A stretch of DNA of 64,000 nt from CAZGXM01 sp964529795. Its GTDB lineage: Bacteria; Bacillota; JADQBR01. The stretch spans positions 12,602 to 76,601 of the forward strand of contig CAZGXM010000005.1 in the NCBI GenBank assembly GCA_964529795.1. Reading direction: 5' to 3'. The notes beneath the pieces are model-generated. The model searched no databases, was not told the origin of the DNA, and saw only the letters and a list, made by a program, of their open reading frames with translations. A program made the translations under genes and the position numbers. Positions 25,354 to 33,026 of this stretch are shown piece after piece. Position 1 is the first letter of the stretch. The number at the start of each line of letters is the position of its first letter.

Positions 25354-26877
25354 TTATTTTCTAGTTATCGTCCCTTCCCAAGTGCTCACTTTAGTTTCCT
25401 GCAGGTCCTTTTCACCAAACCATTTGGTTGTTACCGACTTTACCTCGGTATAGAAAGCCACGCCGTCTTTTCCCATTACGTGCAGGTCACCGAAGAAGGA
25501 GTTTTTATGTCCTGAGAAAGGAAATACGGAGACAGGGACTGGGATGCCCACGTTGACGCCCACCATGCCTGCATGGGTTCTTTTGGCAAACTCCCTGGCG
25601 TAGTAACCATTATTGGTAAATATACAAGAACCGTTGGCAAACTCACTGGCATTCATGACCGCAATACCGTGTTCAAAATCTTTTACTCGTTTAAGACAGG
25701 TAACAGGGCCAAAAATTTCTGATTGACCTACACTCATTTCCTGTGTTACATGGTCAAAAATTGTCGGTCCTATGTAAAAGCCGCCTTCCAGTCCTTTTTC
25801 TTCCATTACGTTTCTCCCGTCGAGAACCAGTTCAGCGCCCTCCTCTACACCTTTGGCAATCCAGTCCAAGACAAACTGCTTGTGCTCAGCAGATACAACC
25901 GGTCCCAGTTCCGTGGACGGTTCATAAGCCGGACCAACTTTTCTTTCTTTCGCAAATTTAACGAGGTAGGAAACAAATTCATCGGCCACTGATTCTTCCA
26001 CGCAAACCACGGGTAGTGCCATACACCGCTGCCCGGCACAGCCGAAGGTGGAATTGATAATGCGACGTGCTGCAATCTCCAGGTTGGCATCTCTAAGGAC
26101 TAACCCGTGATTTTTTGCTTCGCAGAGCGCCTGCACCCTTTTGCCATTTGCCGCTGCGGTGGCGTAGATGTGTCTTCCTACTGAGGTAGAGCCAACATAG
26201 GAAATACCTTTTATGTCAGGGTGTTCCAATAGCAGTCCTGCTTCCTTGCGACTGCAGGTTACCAGGTTTACCACTCCTTTGGGAAGCCCTGCTTCATAAA
26301 GGAGTTCCAGCATTCTCATTGCCGTCATGGGCGTGAGACTTGCAGCTTTCAGGACAAAAGTGTTGCCTGTGGTAATACATAACGGTATCATCCACCCGAA
26401 AGGGATCATTGCGGGAAAGTTAAAGGGAACAATCCCCGCAAAGACTCCCAGTGGTTCTCGATACATTACCGTATCATAACCATCTGATACATTCATTAAT
26501 GAATCTCCCTGCATCAATACAGGAGTTGAACAAGCCAGTTCTACAACTTCTATGGCCTTTAGTACGTCCCCCCTTGCTTCATCCAAGTTTTTCCCCAGTT
26601 CTGTAGCCACCGAAAGGGTAAGTTCGTCCAAATGTTCATCCAATAGCTGCTTAAACTTAAACATGACCTGAACCCTTTTGGTGACAGGTGTATCCGACCA
26701 TTCGGGAAAAGCGTTTTTGGCTGCCTCCACCGCTTCATTTACTTCCTCCTTGGTACAACAAGGAGTTTCCGCTATAATTTCACCGGTACTACTGTCGGTA
26801 ATTTCCATGTATTTGTCTGTTTTTGATTCCTTCCACTCTCCATTGGTACAATATTTCAAACGTTTAATTGCAGACAT
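25354..26877 (-). CDS. mmsA: Methylmalonate/malonate-semialdehyde dehydrogenase (CoA-acylating)
   Basis: A 507-residue aldehyde dehydrogenase. The catalytic Cys lies in FGCAGQRCMALPV, the MmsA-type active site, and PFNFPAMIPFGWMIPL is the family's cofactor motif. MmsA enzymes oxidise (methyl)malonate semialdehyde to acetyl- or propionyl-CoA with loss of CO2. The ATG at 26877 follows GGGGGG; the upstream ATG at 26952 lies near the terminator and lacks a site. It acts after the beta-alanine transaminase in the proposed pathway. Leader B, with a terminator and box, lies between it and the HutP-like gene. Confidence 0.93.
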   Translation of the reverse strand: MSAIKRLKYCTNGEWKESKTDKYMEITDSSTGEIIAETPCCTKEEVNEAVEAAKNAFPEWSDTPVTKRVQVMFKFKQLLDEHLDELTLSVATELGKNLDEARGDVLKAIEVVELACSTPVLMQGDSLMNVSDGYDTVMYREPLGVFAGIVPFNFPAMIPFGWMIPLCITTGNTFVLKAASLTPMTAMRMLELLYEAGLPKGVVNLVTCSRKEAGLLLEHPDIKGISYVGSTSVGRHIYATAAANGKRVQALCEAKNHGLVLRDANLEIAARRIINSTFGCAGQRCMALPVVCVEESVADEFVSYLVKFAKERKVGPAYEPSTELGPVVSAEHKQFVLDWIAKGVEEGAELVLDGRNVMEEKGLEGGFYIGPTIFDHVTQEMSVGQSEIFGPVTCLKRVKDFEHGIAVMNASEFANGSCIFTNNGYYAREFAKRTHAGMVGVNVGIPVPVSVFPFSGHKNSFFGDLHVMGKDGVAFYTEVKSVTTKWFGEKDLQETKVSTWEGTITRK

Positions 26878-26991
26878 ATATATCCCCCCATAACTAGATT
26901 TGTCGTATTTTCTTCCGTTAAATTTAAACATAATCTCCTCAGCTTTTTTCAACCCTTTTCCTTTCGTCTAAATTGAGCCAAGTAAACATAA

Positions 26992-27047
26992 AAAGACCAG
27001 AAAATGGCCTTTCTACTCTTCTCAGATACTCTCCGGATACCCGTGCC
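26992..27047 (-). promoter_or_regulatory. Antiterminator-type leader B between the HutP-like gene and mmsA
   Basis: In transcript order: GGCACGGG (27047-27040), box GAGTATCTGAGAAGAG (27031-27016), a three-base gap, then stem AAAGGCCA/TGGTCTTT (27012-26992) with a TTTTT tail overlapping its end. A terminator directly after a hutP gene is also how the B. subtilis hut operon is arranged. Confidence 0.82.
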
Positions 27048-27080
27048 CCTATCATAAATATTAATTTGTCCAATCGACCT

Positions 27081-27521
27081 TTAATAATCTATATGCATCA
27101 TACCTAATCCGATATGTTTATGGTTACTCAAGTGATGTGCCGCACAGCTCCCTAAAACAGAGACCACTATCCATTGGCTGTCCCTCACCATAGATATCTT
27201 TAGTCCCACATTACCGGTTAGGGGGTTTGTCTCAAAAATACCCCTAACAGCCTCTTCGGTAGCATGTATTAAGGCATGAACATGGTGCGGTGTTTTATTT
27301 ATCAGGTCGTTATCCAAAGCTGCCCCGACAACGGCACTGACAAGTTTTCTTTTAATTGCGTCCACGCCGGCACCAATTTCCGTCACAGCACATTTAAATA
27401 ACCCTGTGCTCTCTATTTCTCGCTTAATTCTGTTTTCCATGTTACGGTTTATAGATAGCAGTAAAAGTAGCGTGGCAACCTCTTCAGGGCCCAGTGCCGT
27501 GAAGTCAACTTCGATATTCAA
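27081..27521 (-). CDS. HutP-family RNA-binding antitermination protein (paralogue)
   Basis: 146 residues, the size of B. subtilis HutP (148). The core HHVHALIHATEEAVRG matches the metal-binding SHALYHATMEALHG helix of HutP, and the C-terminus HIGLGMMHI matches FGVGINHI, so the His ligands for Mg2+ are kept. HutP forms hexamers that bind NAG-repeat RNA when histidine and Mg2+ are bound, and so prevents termination. No hut genes are seen here; instead the gene sits among pantothenate/beta-alanine genes and next to three leaders with a shared NAG-rich box. It probably regulates this cluster, perhaps with another ligand. Start is a TTG preceded by GAGGAAG. Confidence 0.88.
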   Translation of the reverse strand: MNIEVDFTALGPEEVATLLLLLSINRNMENRIKREIESTGLFKCAVTEIGAGVDAIKRKLVSAVVGAALDNDLINKTPHHVHALIHATEEAVRGIFETNPLTGNVGLKISMVRDSQWIVVSVLGSCAAHHLSNHKHIGLGMMHIDY

Positions 27522-27575
27522 GCTTCCTCAACTCCCCCTGGAACGATATTCAATCTCCCCCCGCCTAACTATTAA

Positions 27576-28409
27576 TTACTTGAGCAATTCTTCATAAGTA
27601 TCTGGTTGTCGCGTGCGAAGCAAATTCCATTTCTCCCTTTCTCGGTCAATAAGGCCCAAGTCTAATTCAGCAATCACTATTTCGTCCTGGTTTTGACTTC
27701 CTTGAATTAATATTTCACCGTTGGGGCTGCAGAAATAACTCATACCGTAATAAACACCGGGACTATAAGGTTCCTTCCCGACGCGGTTACTTGTTCCCAC
27801 AAAAACAGCGTTGCTGATTGCATGTCCCCGCTGCGTAATAAACCAAATATGGCGTGACAAATCCATCACTGTTGTGCAGGGGTTGTAGATTATCTGGGCG
27901 CCTTTTAAAGCCAGTATGCGTGGTACTTCCGGAAAAAGCCGGTCATAATCTGACATTATCCCAATGGTGGCATATGCTGTTTTAAATACCGGGTACCCCA
28001 AATCGCCTTTCTTGAAATAGTATTGTTCCCAGAAACCTTCAAAATGGGGAAGATGAATTTTTCTGTACTTTCCTAATAGTTGACCATCTGCATCAATTAC
28101 AACGGTTGTATTGTAGTAAACGCCGGGTTTATCTGCTTCCATGATTGGAACTACCAAAACTATTCCATTAGAGACCGCTAAATCTTGCATGATTTCAATG
28201 GTAGGCCCTGGAATACTCTCTGCCAGCGCTAACCATTTCGGATCCTGTTCCGAAGCAAAATATTGAGTATAAAACAGCTCCTGCAAACAAACAATTTGTG
28301 CCCCTAAACTTGCTGCCTCTTTAATCATATTTACATTTTTTTCAATGTTGTCGTTTTTGGAAGGACAGACTGAAGTTTGCACCATAGCAGATTTAATTAC
28401 ATTATTCAT
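27576..28409 (-). CDS. Nitrilase-superfamily protein, beta-ureidopropionase-like, catalytic Cys replaced by Asp
   Basis: A 277-residue carbon-nitrogen hydrolase fold. The Glu (CLQELFYTQY) and Lys (GKYRKIHLP) of the triad are present. The nucleophile site reads GIMSDYDRLFPE where the family has (I)CYDxxFPE, so Cys is Asp; this needs at least two base changes from a Cys codon. Unless the enzyme works differently it should lack amidase activity. I place the start at 28409 (MNNVIKS); the 29 codons before it cover leader A and its terminator. First gene of the pantothenate cluster, followed by the HutP-like gene. It may be a pseudoenzyme, a binding protein or an altered hydrolase. Confidence 0.85.
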   Translation of the reverse strand: MNNVIKSAMVQTSVCPSKNDNIEKNVNMIKEAASLGAQIVCLQELFYTQYFASEQDPKWLALAESIPGPTIEIMQDLAVSNGIVLVVPIMEADKPGVYYNTTVVIDADGQLLGKYRKIHLPHFEGFWEQYYFKKGDLGYPVFKTAYATIGIMSDYDRLFPEVPRILALKGAQIIYNPCTTVMDLSRHIWFITQRGHAISNAVFVGTSNRVGKEPYSPGVYYGMSYFCSPNGEILIQGSQNQDEIVIAELDLGLIDREREKWNLLRTRQPDTYEELLK

Positions 28410-28435
28410 TTGGTCCCGTATCTCTCCCCTCAAAC

Positions 28436-28472
28436 GAAAAAAGCACGTGTAGCCTTCTTTCCTCACGTACTC
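28436..28472 (-). promoter_or_regulatory. Antiterminator-type leader A at the head of the pantothenate cluster
   Basis: Box GAGTACGTGAGGAAAG (28472-28457) overlaps the 5' arm of a hairpin GAAAGAAG/CTTTTTTC (28461-28436), which has a T-run in its 3' arm. Lies between the promoter at 28519-28547 and the proposed nitrilase-like start. It lacks the GGCACGGG segment seen in B and C. Confidence 0.72.
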
Positions 28473-28518
28473 TACTTTCTCCTCAACCGTTTGCATTAAT
28501 ATTTTTAATTATGTGATA

Positions 28519-28547
28519 ATTATAAACTGGACAATGATGTTTGTCAA
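28519..28547 (-). promoter_or_regulatory. Consensus sigma-A promoter of the pantothenate cluster
   Basis: TTGACA (28542-28547) and TATAAT (28519-28524) on the minus strand with a 17-base spacer: a perfect match at both hexamers. A strong constitutive promoter followed at once by leader A suggests control at termination. Confidence 0.93.
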
Positions 28548-28614
28548 GATTTTTCCCGAAATACCTTTGCGTTGGCAAAGCAAAATATTCGGGCTAAAAT
28601 AGTATTTGTTCTAA

Positions 28615-28630
28615 GGTCAGCCGGCTGACC
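28615..28630. repeat. Perfect 16-bp palindrome before the transposase remnant
   Basis: GGTCAGCCGGCTGACC lies 32 bases upstream of the transposase fragment start. It may be part of the original element's end or its operator. Confidence 0.55.
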
Positions 28631-28661
28631 TCCCAAATTTTTGCCAAGGGAGGTAAAATCA

Positions 28662-28961
28662 ATGACCGAAAAGGAGAGAGAACAAATAGCCCTGTTTCGC
28701 TATGGGCTGATTGCACCGGTTCTAAACGGCCAGGTGAAAAGCCAGAAAGAATATCTCTCTGAAATTACAAACCAGGTGCATAACGTGCCATACTACGGCT
28801 CCAAAGAGTATGCACCAAAGACACTAGAATGCTGGATCAGGGCTTACCATCGGGAAGGATTTGAAGGACTAAAGCCCAAGAAACGTCCCGACTGCGGTAA
28901 GTCCAGGCGGTTTTCTGCTAAGGAAAGAATACGGCGAACCGTCCCCAAACCTGTTAGATGA
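28662..28961 (+). pseudogene. N-terminal fragment of a transposase/integrase-type protein
   Basis: 99 residues starting MTEKEREQIALFRYGLIAP after AGGGAGG. The helix-turn-helix features (QKEYLSEI, TLECWIRAYHREGFEGLKPKKR) are those of the N-terminal region of IS481/Mu-like transposases and reverse-type integrases. There is no DDE catalytic domain. The reading frame ends right after ACGGCGAACCGTCCCC, which is a copy of the GGGGACGGTT repeat seen elsewhere in the window, so the gene was probably cut at a repeat. Its end overlaps the NptA-type gene on the other strand by eight bases. Confidence 0.75.
28936..28946. repeat. GGGGACGGTTC repeat copy (minus orientation)
   Basis: GAACCGTCCCC at the end of the transposase fragment. 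Other copies: 33008, both ends of 40199-40313, and 51444. Confidence 0.6.
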
Positions 28962-30561
28962 TTCCCATTGTTGCCTGGGCAATGCTGATGGCGTGGTTAT
29001 TGATGCGCAGCAGGTTGTTGGTCAGGTCCAGGTGCACGGCACTGGTCTCCAGGGATTTTTCGTTTTCCTGGAGGCGGTGGAAATGGGAGTAGCGCAAATT
29101 TTTCTCCATCCGCGCGATTTCGGGATTGAGGTGGATGACGCTGCGGGCCTTCTCATGGTCATCCTTTTCAAACGCTGCCACGGCAGCGTTGAAGTTTTTG
29201 GTGATGGCCCGGTGCATCATCTCCAGCTCCCGCCACCCCTCTTCGCTTAAGTCCAGGCCCTCACGCCTGAGCTTTTGTCCGATCTGCAGCATGCCCATCA
29301 TCACGTCTCCCAGGTGCTCCAGGTCATTGCAGACGTAAAGCATCTTTATCTGCTGCTCGGACTGGCCCTCGGACAAATTGCCCTGGGCCAGGCGGGAGAG
29401 ATAACGGGTAATGGAACGGTAAAGAAAATCCAGGGTCAACTCCGCTTCCCGCAGCTGGTTCTGCAGTCTATCGTCACCGGTCTTTACCACATCCAGCAGG
29501 TACGGCAGTACTTCTTCGCGGGCAATTCTCGCCATGCGCAGGATTTCGCTTTTGGCCTGGTCGATAGCCAGTTCCGGCACATCAAGCACCGCCTCATCCA
29601 GGTAGTGAGCGGCCCGTTCTTTTTTACCGGCATCGGGCAGAATGTATTCCATCAGGGTGCCGAAATAGCTGGTAACGGGCAGGAATACCAGGAGAATGAC
29701 AATATTAAAAATGGAATGGCCGTTGGCAATCTGCCGGTGAATATCCGTGGAGGTCATGGCTACCAGGTTGGTGAAGAAATCCAGAAATGGCAGAAAGATT
29801 ATCACGCCAATGACTTTGAAAATCAGGTGAGCCAGCGCCACCCTCTTGGCCGCCCGGGAAGATGCCAGGCTGGATAACAACGCCGTAGCGGTGGTGCCGA
29901 TATTGGCTCCCAGTACCATGGGAATGGCCGCATCAAAGCTGATGACACCCTGACTGGCCAGGGACATCCCCAAGGCAATGGAAGCGGCACTGCTCTGGAC
30001 AATTGCGGTAAAGACCATGGTTACCAGCACTGTGAGCATAGGATTGGCGGTTACATATACTAGCATATCAATGAAGCCGGGATAAGAACGCAGCGGCTGC
30101 ATGGCCCCGGACATGAGAGCCATGCCGTAAAAAATAAAGCCAAAACCCAGTATTGCCTGCCCCAAATGCTTGTGGCTCGGCCGCCTGGCAAAAAGCATGA
30201 TCGGCACACCGATGGCCACCATCCACAGGGCATAGTCGGTGACTTTAAAGGCTATCAACTGCACGGTCAGGGTCGTACCCACAGCCGAACCCAGGATGAC
30301 ACCCAAAGCCTGCCCCAGGGTCATCATGGAAGCATTGACCAGACCCACCAGCAGGACTGTAGCCGCACTGCTGCTCTGCAGCAAGACAGTAATCACAATT
30401 CCCACCAAAACCGCCAACAGACGGTTGCTGGTGAGACTGGCCAGCACATCTTTCATCCGGTGGGCGGAAGCTTTCTGCAGGCCGTCAGAAGTCAACTGCA
30501 TTCCATATACAAATATACCGAGTCCCCCCATGAGGCCCATAAGAACCATCATCAGCCGCAT
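28954..30561 (-). CDS. Na/Pi cotransporter family protein with PhoU-like C-terminal domain
   Basis: About 535 residues. Two copies of the Na/Pi-cotransporter repeat carry QSSSAATVL (near residue 62) and QSSAASIAL (near 190), within eight or so membrane segments. From ~330 on, the chain is a soluble PhoU-like helical domain. Family members (NptA, YjbB) move phosphate, often outward, with Na+. ATG at 30561 follows GGGAGA; the longer reading would run through an inverted repeat. A phoU gene lies just upstream, so the two form a phosphate homeostasis unit. Confidence 0.9.
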   Translation of the reverse strand: MRLMMVLMGLMGGLGIFVYGMQLTSDGLQKASAHRMKDVLASLTSNRLLAVLVGIVITVLLQSSSAATVLLVGLVNASMMTLGQALGVILGSAVGTTLTVQLIAFKVTDYALWMVAIGVPIMLFARRPSHKHLGQAILGFGFIFYGMALMSGAMQPLRSYPGFIDMLVYVTANPMLTVLVTMVFTAIVQSSAASIALGMSLASQGVISFDAAIPMVLGANIGTTATALLSSLASSRAAKRVALAHLIFKVIGVIIFLPFLDFFTNLVAMTSTDIHRQIANGHSIFNIVILLVFLPVTSYFGTLMEYILPDAGKKERAAHYLDEAVLDVPELAIDQAKSEILRMARIAREEVLPYLLDVVKTGDDRLQNQLREAELTLDFLYRSITRYLSRLAQGNLSEGQSEQQIKMLYVCNDLEHLGDVMMGMLQIGQKLRREGLDLSEEGWRELEMMHRAITKNFNAAVAAFEKDDHEKARSVIHLNPEIARMEKNLRYSHFHRLQENEKSLETSAVHLDLTNNLLRINNHAISIAQATMGII

Positions 30562-30581
30562 CTTTATCTCTCCCATTGGTA

Positions 30582-30614
30582 AATAACTCAAGGTGACAGG
30601 CACCTTGAGTTATT
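30582..30614. repeat. Perfect 14-bp inverted repeat between phoU and the Na/Pi gene
   Basis: AATAACTCAAGGTG and CACCTTGAGTTATT flank ACAGG. A related shorter form lies at 35340-35362. It may be a mobile REP-like unit or an RNA hairpin between the cistrons. Confidence 0.8.
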
Positions 30615-31292
30615 CTACTCGTTCCTTCTGTTAAAGGGCCGGCGTTCGCCGGTTACCATGTAGATGGTCATTTCGCCAATATTGACGGCGTGGTCGGCAA
30701 TACGCTCGAGATACCGGGCCACCAGTGACAGGTAGCTGGCCTGGTCTACCAGGTTACAGTCCTGTTTCATGAAGTCAATCAGCTCGTCATAAAGGTATTC
30801 GAAGAGTTTATCCACCCGGTTGTCGTCACGGTCAAGCTCCCGGGCAGACTCAATATCCCGTTCGGTGAATGCTTTCAGGCTTTTGTTCACCATGGCCAGA
30901 GCCAAGTCTGCCATGCGCGGGATATCAACCAGCGGTTTGAAGTACTGTCCCTTCTCCTTCAGCCGCAGGGATACCTGGGCAATATTCACGGCATAGTCGC
31001 CGATACGCTCCAGCTCCTTAATAATACGCATGGCGCTGGCCAGGGTGCGCAAATCCTCTTCAATGGCTTGCTGAAGCGCGATAATTGCCAATGTCTTCTG
31101 TTCGATATCATAGTCCATATCATCGATGGCATCGTCCATTTCAATTACCAGGTGGCATTTTTGCTCATCCTGGTTCTTCAAGCCGTCCATGGCCAGGCAG
31201 AGAATTTTATTCACTTCTTCTCCCATACTCAATATCTCCTGCTGCAGGGATTTAATCGCCCTGTCATAAGCATTAAGCGGTCTGCTGATCAT
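30615..31292 (-). CDS. phoU: Phosphate signalling complex protein PhoU
   Basis: A 225-residue protein made of two three-helix PhoU repeats. The repeated ERIGDYAVNIAQ (near residue 95) and ERIADHAVNIGE (near 197) are the metal-binding motifs of the family. GAGAGG precedes the ATG. PhoU dampens phosphate uptake and signalling; here its partner is an Na/Pi transporter rather than PstSCAB, none of which is in the window. Confidence 0.94.
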   Translation of the reverse strand: MISRPLNAYDRAIKSLQQEILSMGEEVNKILCLAMDGLKNQDEQKCHLVIEMDDAIDDMDYDIEQKTLAIIALQQAIEEDLRTLASAMRIIKELERIGDYAVNIAQVSLRLKEKGQYFKPLVDIPRMADLALAMVNKSLKAFTERDIESARELDRDDNRVDKLFEYLYDELIDFMKQDCNLVDQASYLSLVARYLERIADHAVNIGEMTIYMVTGERRPFNRRNE

Positions 31293-31579
31293 GACAATCT
31301 ACCTCTCTGAAATTTTTTTCTCTAAACGACACAGATATAACCATCCTATGCCGTAAAGCAGGTAAATTACACCTGGAAATATATCCATATTTATTGTATT
31401 ATACCAGATATCTCGCATTCATCCCAGTGTTATAACGGCGAGCCGTTGCATAAATTGATCGTGTGCCATAAAATGGTAATTATGCAACTTTCTCATTGAA
31501 AATATACAGAGTGCCAGGCACTACTAAAAAACAGCCCCGCGTTTGCGAGGCTGTCTTGTTTTTGAATTTCAATTTTCGG
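31293..31579. other. Intergenic region with a repeat and a terminator, no gene seen
   Basis: Contains AGTGCCAGGCACT (31510-31522), one unit of the element at 18605-18663, and the terminator of the Gln-rich gene. AT-rich sequence upstream of phoU (31310-31420) may hold its promoter, but I cannot place it. Confidence 0.6.
31531..31554 (-). terminator. Terminator of the glutamine-rich gene
   Basis: ACAGCCTCGC pairs with GCGGGGCTGT (one wobble) around AAAC on the minus strand and is followed by TTTTTTAG. Confidence 0.85.
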
Positions 31580-32245
31580 TTATTGCAAGGTTCTGATTTG
31601 CGAAGGCGAAACCGGGCCATAGAGGTTTTCTTGCTGTTGTTGGCTGTATTGCTGTTGGCCGTACTGTTGACCAGGTTGCTGGACGCTTGCCTGGCCGTAC
31701 TGCTGGATATTTTGTTGGCCAAACTGACCGGCAGTAGTCTGCTGCTGGCCCGTCTGCTGCCATTGGGGCTGACCAAATTGACCGGCAGTTGCCTGCTGCT
31801 GACCTTGCTGCCACTGGGGTTGATATTGCTGCCGCTGGTTGTACTGCGATTTCGCCTGGTTAAACTGCTGTGCATTTTGAATGTTCTGCTGCTGTCTTTG
31901 CATTTGTTGATTTCCTTGCTGGCCAAAGGCTTGCTGCCCGGCCTGGGTGCCTATTGCCTGCTGCCGGCCGGCCGGCATACCCGCTCCTTGCTGGCCAAAC
32001 TGACCGGTAAACTGTTGCCCGGCCATTTGACTTTGGTTTTGGAGTTGCTGAGATGCCTGGCGGGTCATACTGCTGAGTTGCTGCAATTCCTGGGCAACCC
32101 TGCTGGCCAGTTGTTGCACCTGCTGCAGTTGCTGGTTGGACTGGCCGGCAGTCTGGCCCATTTGCTGATTCACCTGACTGATCTGTCCCAGTTCCTGCTG
32201 GAATCTTTGTGCCAGCTGGCCAAGACGGTCCGCTTGTTGATACAT
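31580..32245 (-). CDS. Glutamine-rich low-complexity protein of unknown function
   Basis: 221 residues, of which I count 87 Gln (39%). The N-terminal ~90 residues look like amphipathic helices with spaced hydrophobics (LGQLAQRFQQELGQI). The rest is Q/G/A/Y-rich, including two TAGQFGQ units and QQYGQ-like units, a composition seen in prion-like domains. There are no Cys, no membrane segment and no signal peptide. The ATG at 32245 follows AAGGAGGAA; the longer frame runs into the leader. I do not recognise the family. It is a stand-alone gene with its own terminator, next to menaquinone genes; a coat, biofilm or phase-separating role would be guesswork. Confidence 0.75.
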   Translation of the reverse strand: MYQQADRLGQLAQRFQQELGQISQVNQQMGQTAGQSNQQLQQVQQLASRVAQELQQLSSMTRQASQQLQNQSQMAGQQFTGQFGQQGAGMPAGRQQAIGTQAGQQAFGQQGNQQMQRQQQNIQNAQQFNQAKSQYNQRQQYQPQWQQGQQQATAGQFGQPQWQQTGQQQTTAGQFGQQNIQQYGQASVQQPGQQYGQQQYSQQQQENLYGPVSPSQIRTLQ

Positions 32246-32379
32246 GAGATAAAATTCCTCCTTTATTGTTAATTCCTTAATAGGGTGCGCCCGAACAACA
32301 AAATCGATGCGTGTTAATATTTGGCAATATTTCTTTGTTGACCTGCCAGTTTTATTTTTACCCAAATGAAAAACCCCGG

Positions 32380-32997
32380 CTATCCCTGCCAGGGCTGGTA
32401 AAGATTGTGTTCTATTTGAAAATAATCCAAAACACGGCCGGTCAAAAAATTTACCAAATCGTCAATTGTCCTGGGATGGTGGTAAAAGGCGGGCATGGCC
32501 GGGACCAGGTGCACGCCCATGCGACTGAGCTCAAGCATGTTTTTCAAATGCACCGCGTTTAACGGGGTTTCCCGGGGCACCAGCACCAGCGGGCGTTTTT
32601 CCTTCAGCATCACGTCTGCCGCCCGCTCGATCAGGTTTGATGCCGTACCGTTGGCCACGGCGGAAACGGTGGACATGGAGCACGGAATAATAATCATTCC
32701 GTCCGTTTTCACCGAACCGCTGGCAATCAAGGCACCGACATCGTTGACGTCAAAATAGTAAAGGTCGCTGTTGCCGGCATGTAAGAATTCCCGTATTTGT
32801 TCCCGGGCGTTCGCCGGCTCGGCCGGGATTTCCCAACCTACTTCCTCCGCCAGCACCCGTCTGCCCGGTCCGGATACGGTCAGGTATACCCGGTGCCCGC
32901 CGCCAAGCAGCACTTCCAGCATGCGCTTGGCGTATACAGCCCCGGATGCGCCGGTAATCGCCACTATCAAGGTTGATTGTCGTCTCAACTGCATCAT
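32380..32997 (-). CDS. ubiX: Flavin prenyltransferase UbiX/MqnM-type
   Basis: A 205-residue UbiX-family protein: ITGASGAVYAKRMLE at the N-terminus, IIIPCSMSTVSAVANG for FMN and prenyl phosphate binding, VLVPRETPLN and the C-terminal PAMPAFYHHP. It makes prenylated FMN, the cofactor of the UbiD decarboxylase encoded two genes upstream. Together with UbiA and UbiD it fits the late steps of futalosine-type menaquinone synthesis (MqnM, MqnP, MqnL). Confidence 0.93.
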   Translation of the reverse strand: MMQLRRQSTLIVAITGASGAVYAKRMLEVLLGGGHRVYLTVSGPGRRVLAEEVGWEIPAEPANAREQIREFLHAGNSDLYYFDVNDVGALIASGSVKTDGMIIIPCSMSTVSAVANGTASNLIERAADVMLKEKRPLVLVPRETPLNAVHLKNMLELSRMGVHLVPAMPAFYHHPRTIDDLVNFLTGRVLDYFQIEHNLYQPWQG

Positions 32998-33006
32998 CCT
33001 CTTTTT

Positions 33007-33017
33007 GGGGGACGGTT
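33007..33017. repeat. GGGGACGGTT repeat copy
   Basis: GGGGGACGGTT between ubiX and ubiA, one of the dispersed copies of this motif. Confidence 0.55.
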
Positions 33018-33026
33018 CTTCTTAAA

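Noticed and set aside
27081..27521. Ordinary histidine utilisation regulation by HutP
   Set aside because: No hutH, hutU, hutI or hutG gene is in the window; neighbours are pantothenate and beta-alanine genes.
28410..28496. 29-codon N-terminal extension of the nitrilase-like gene
   Set aside because: It encodes leader A and its hairpin, starts about 15 bases from the expected transcription start and does not look like nitrilase sequence.
31496..32272. 258-codon plus-strand frame antisense to the Gln-rich gene
   Set aside because: A leucine-rich shadow produced by CAG/CAA codons on the other strand; no ribosome site.
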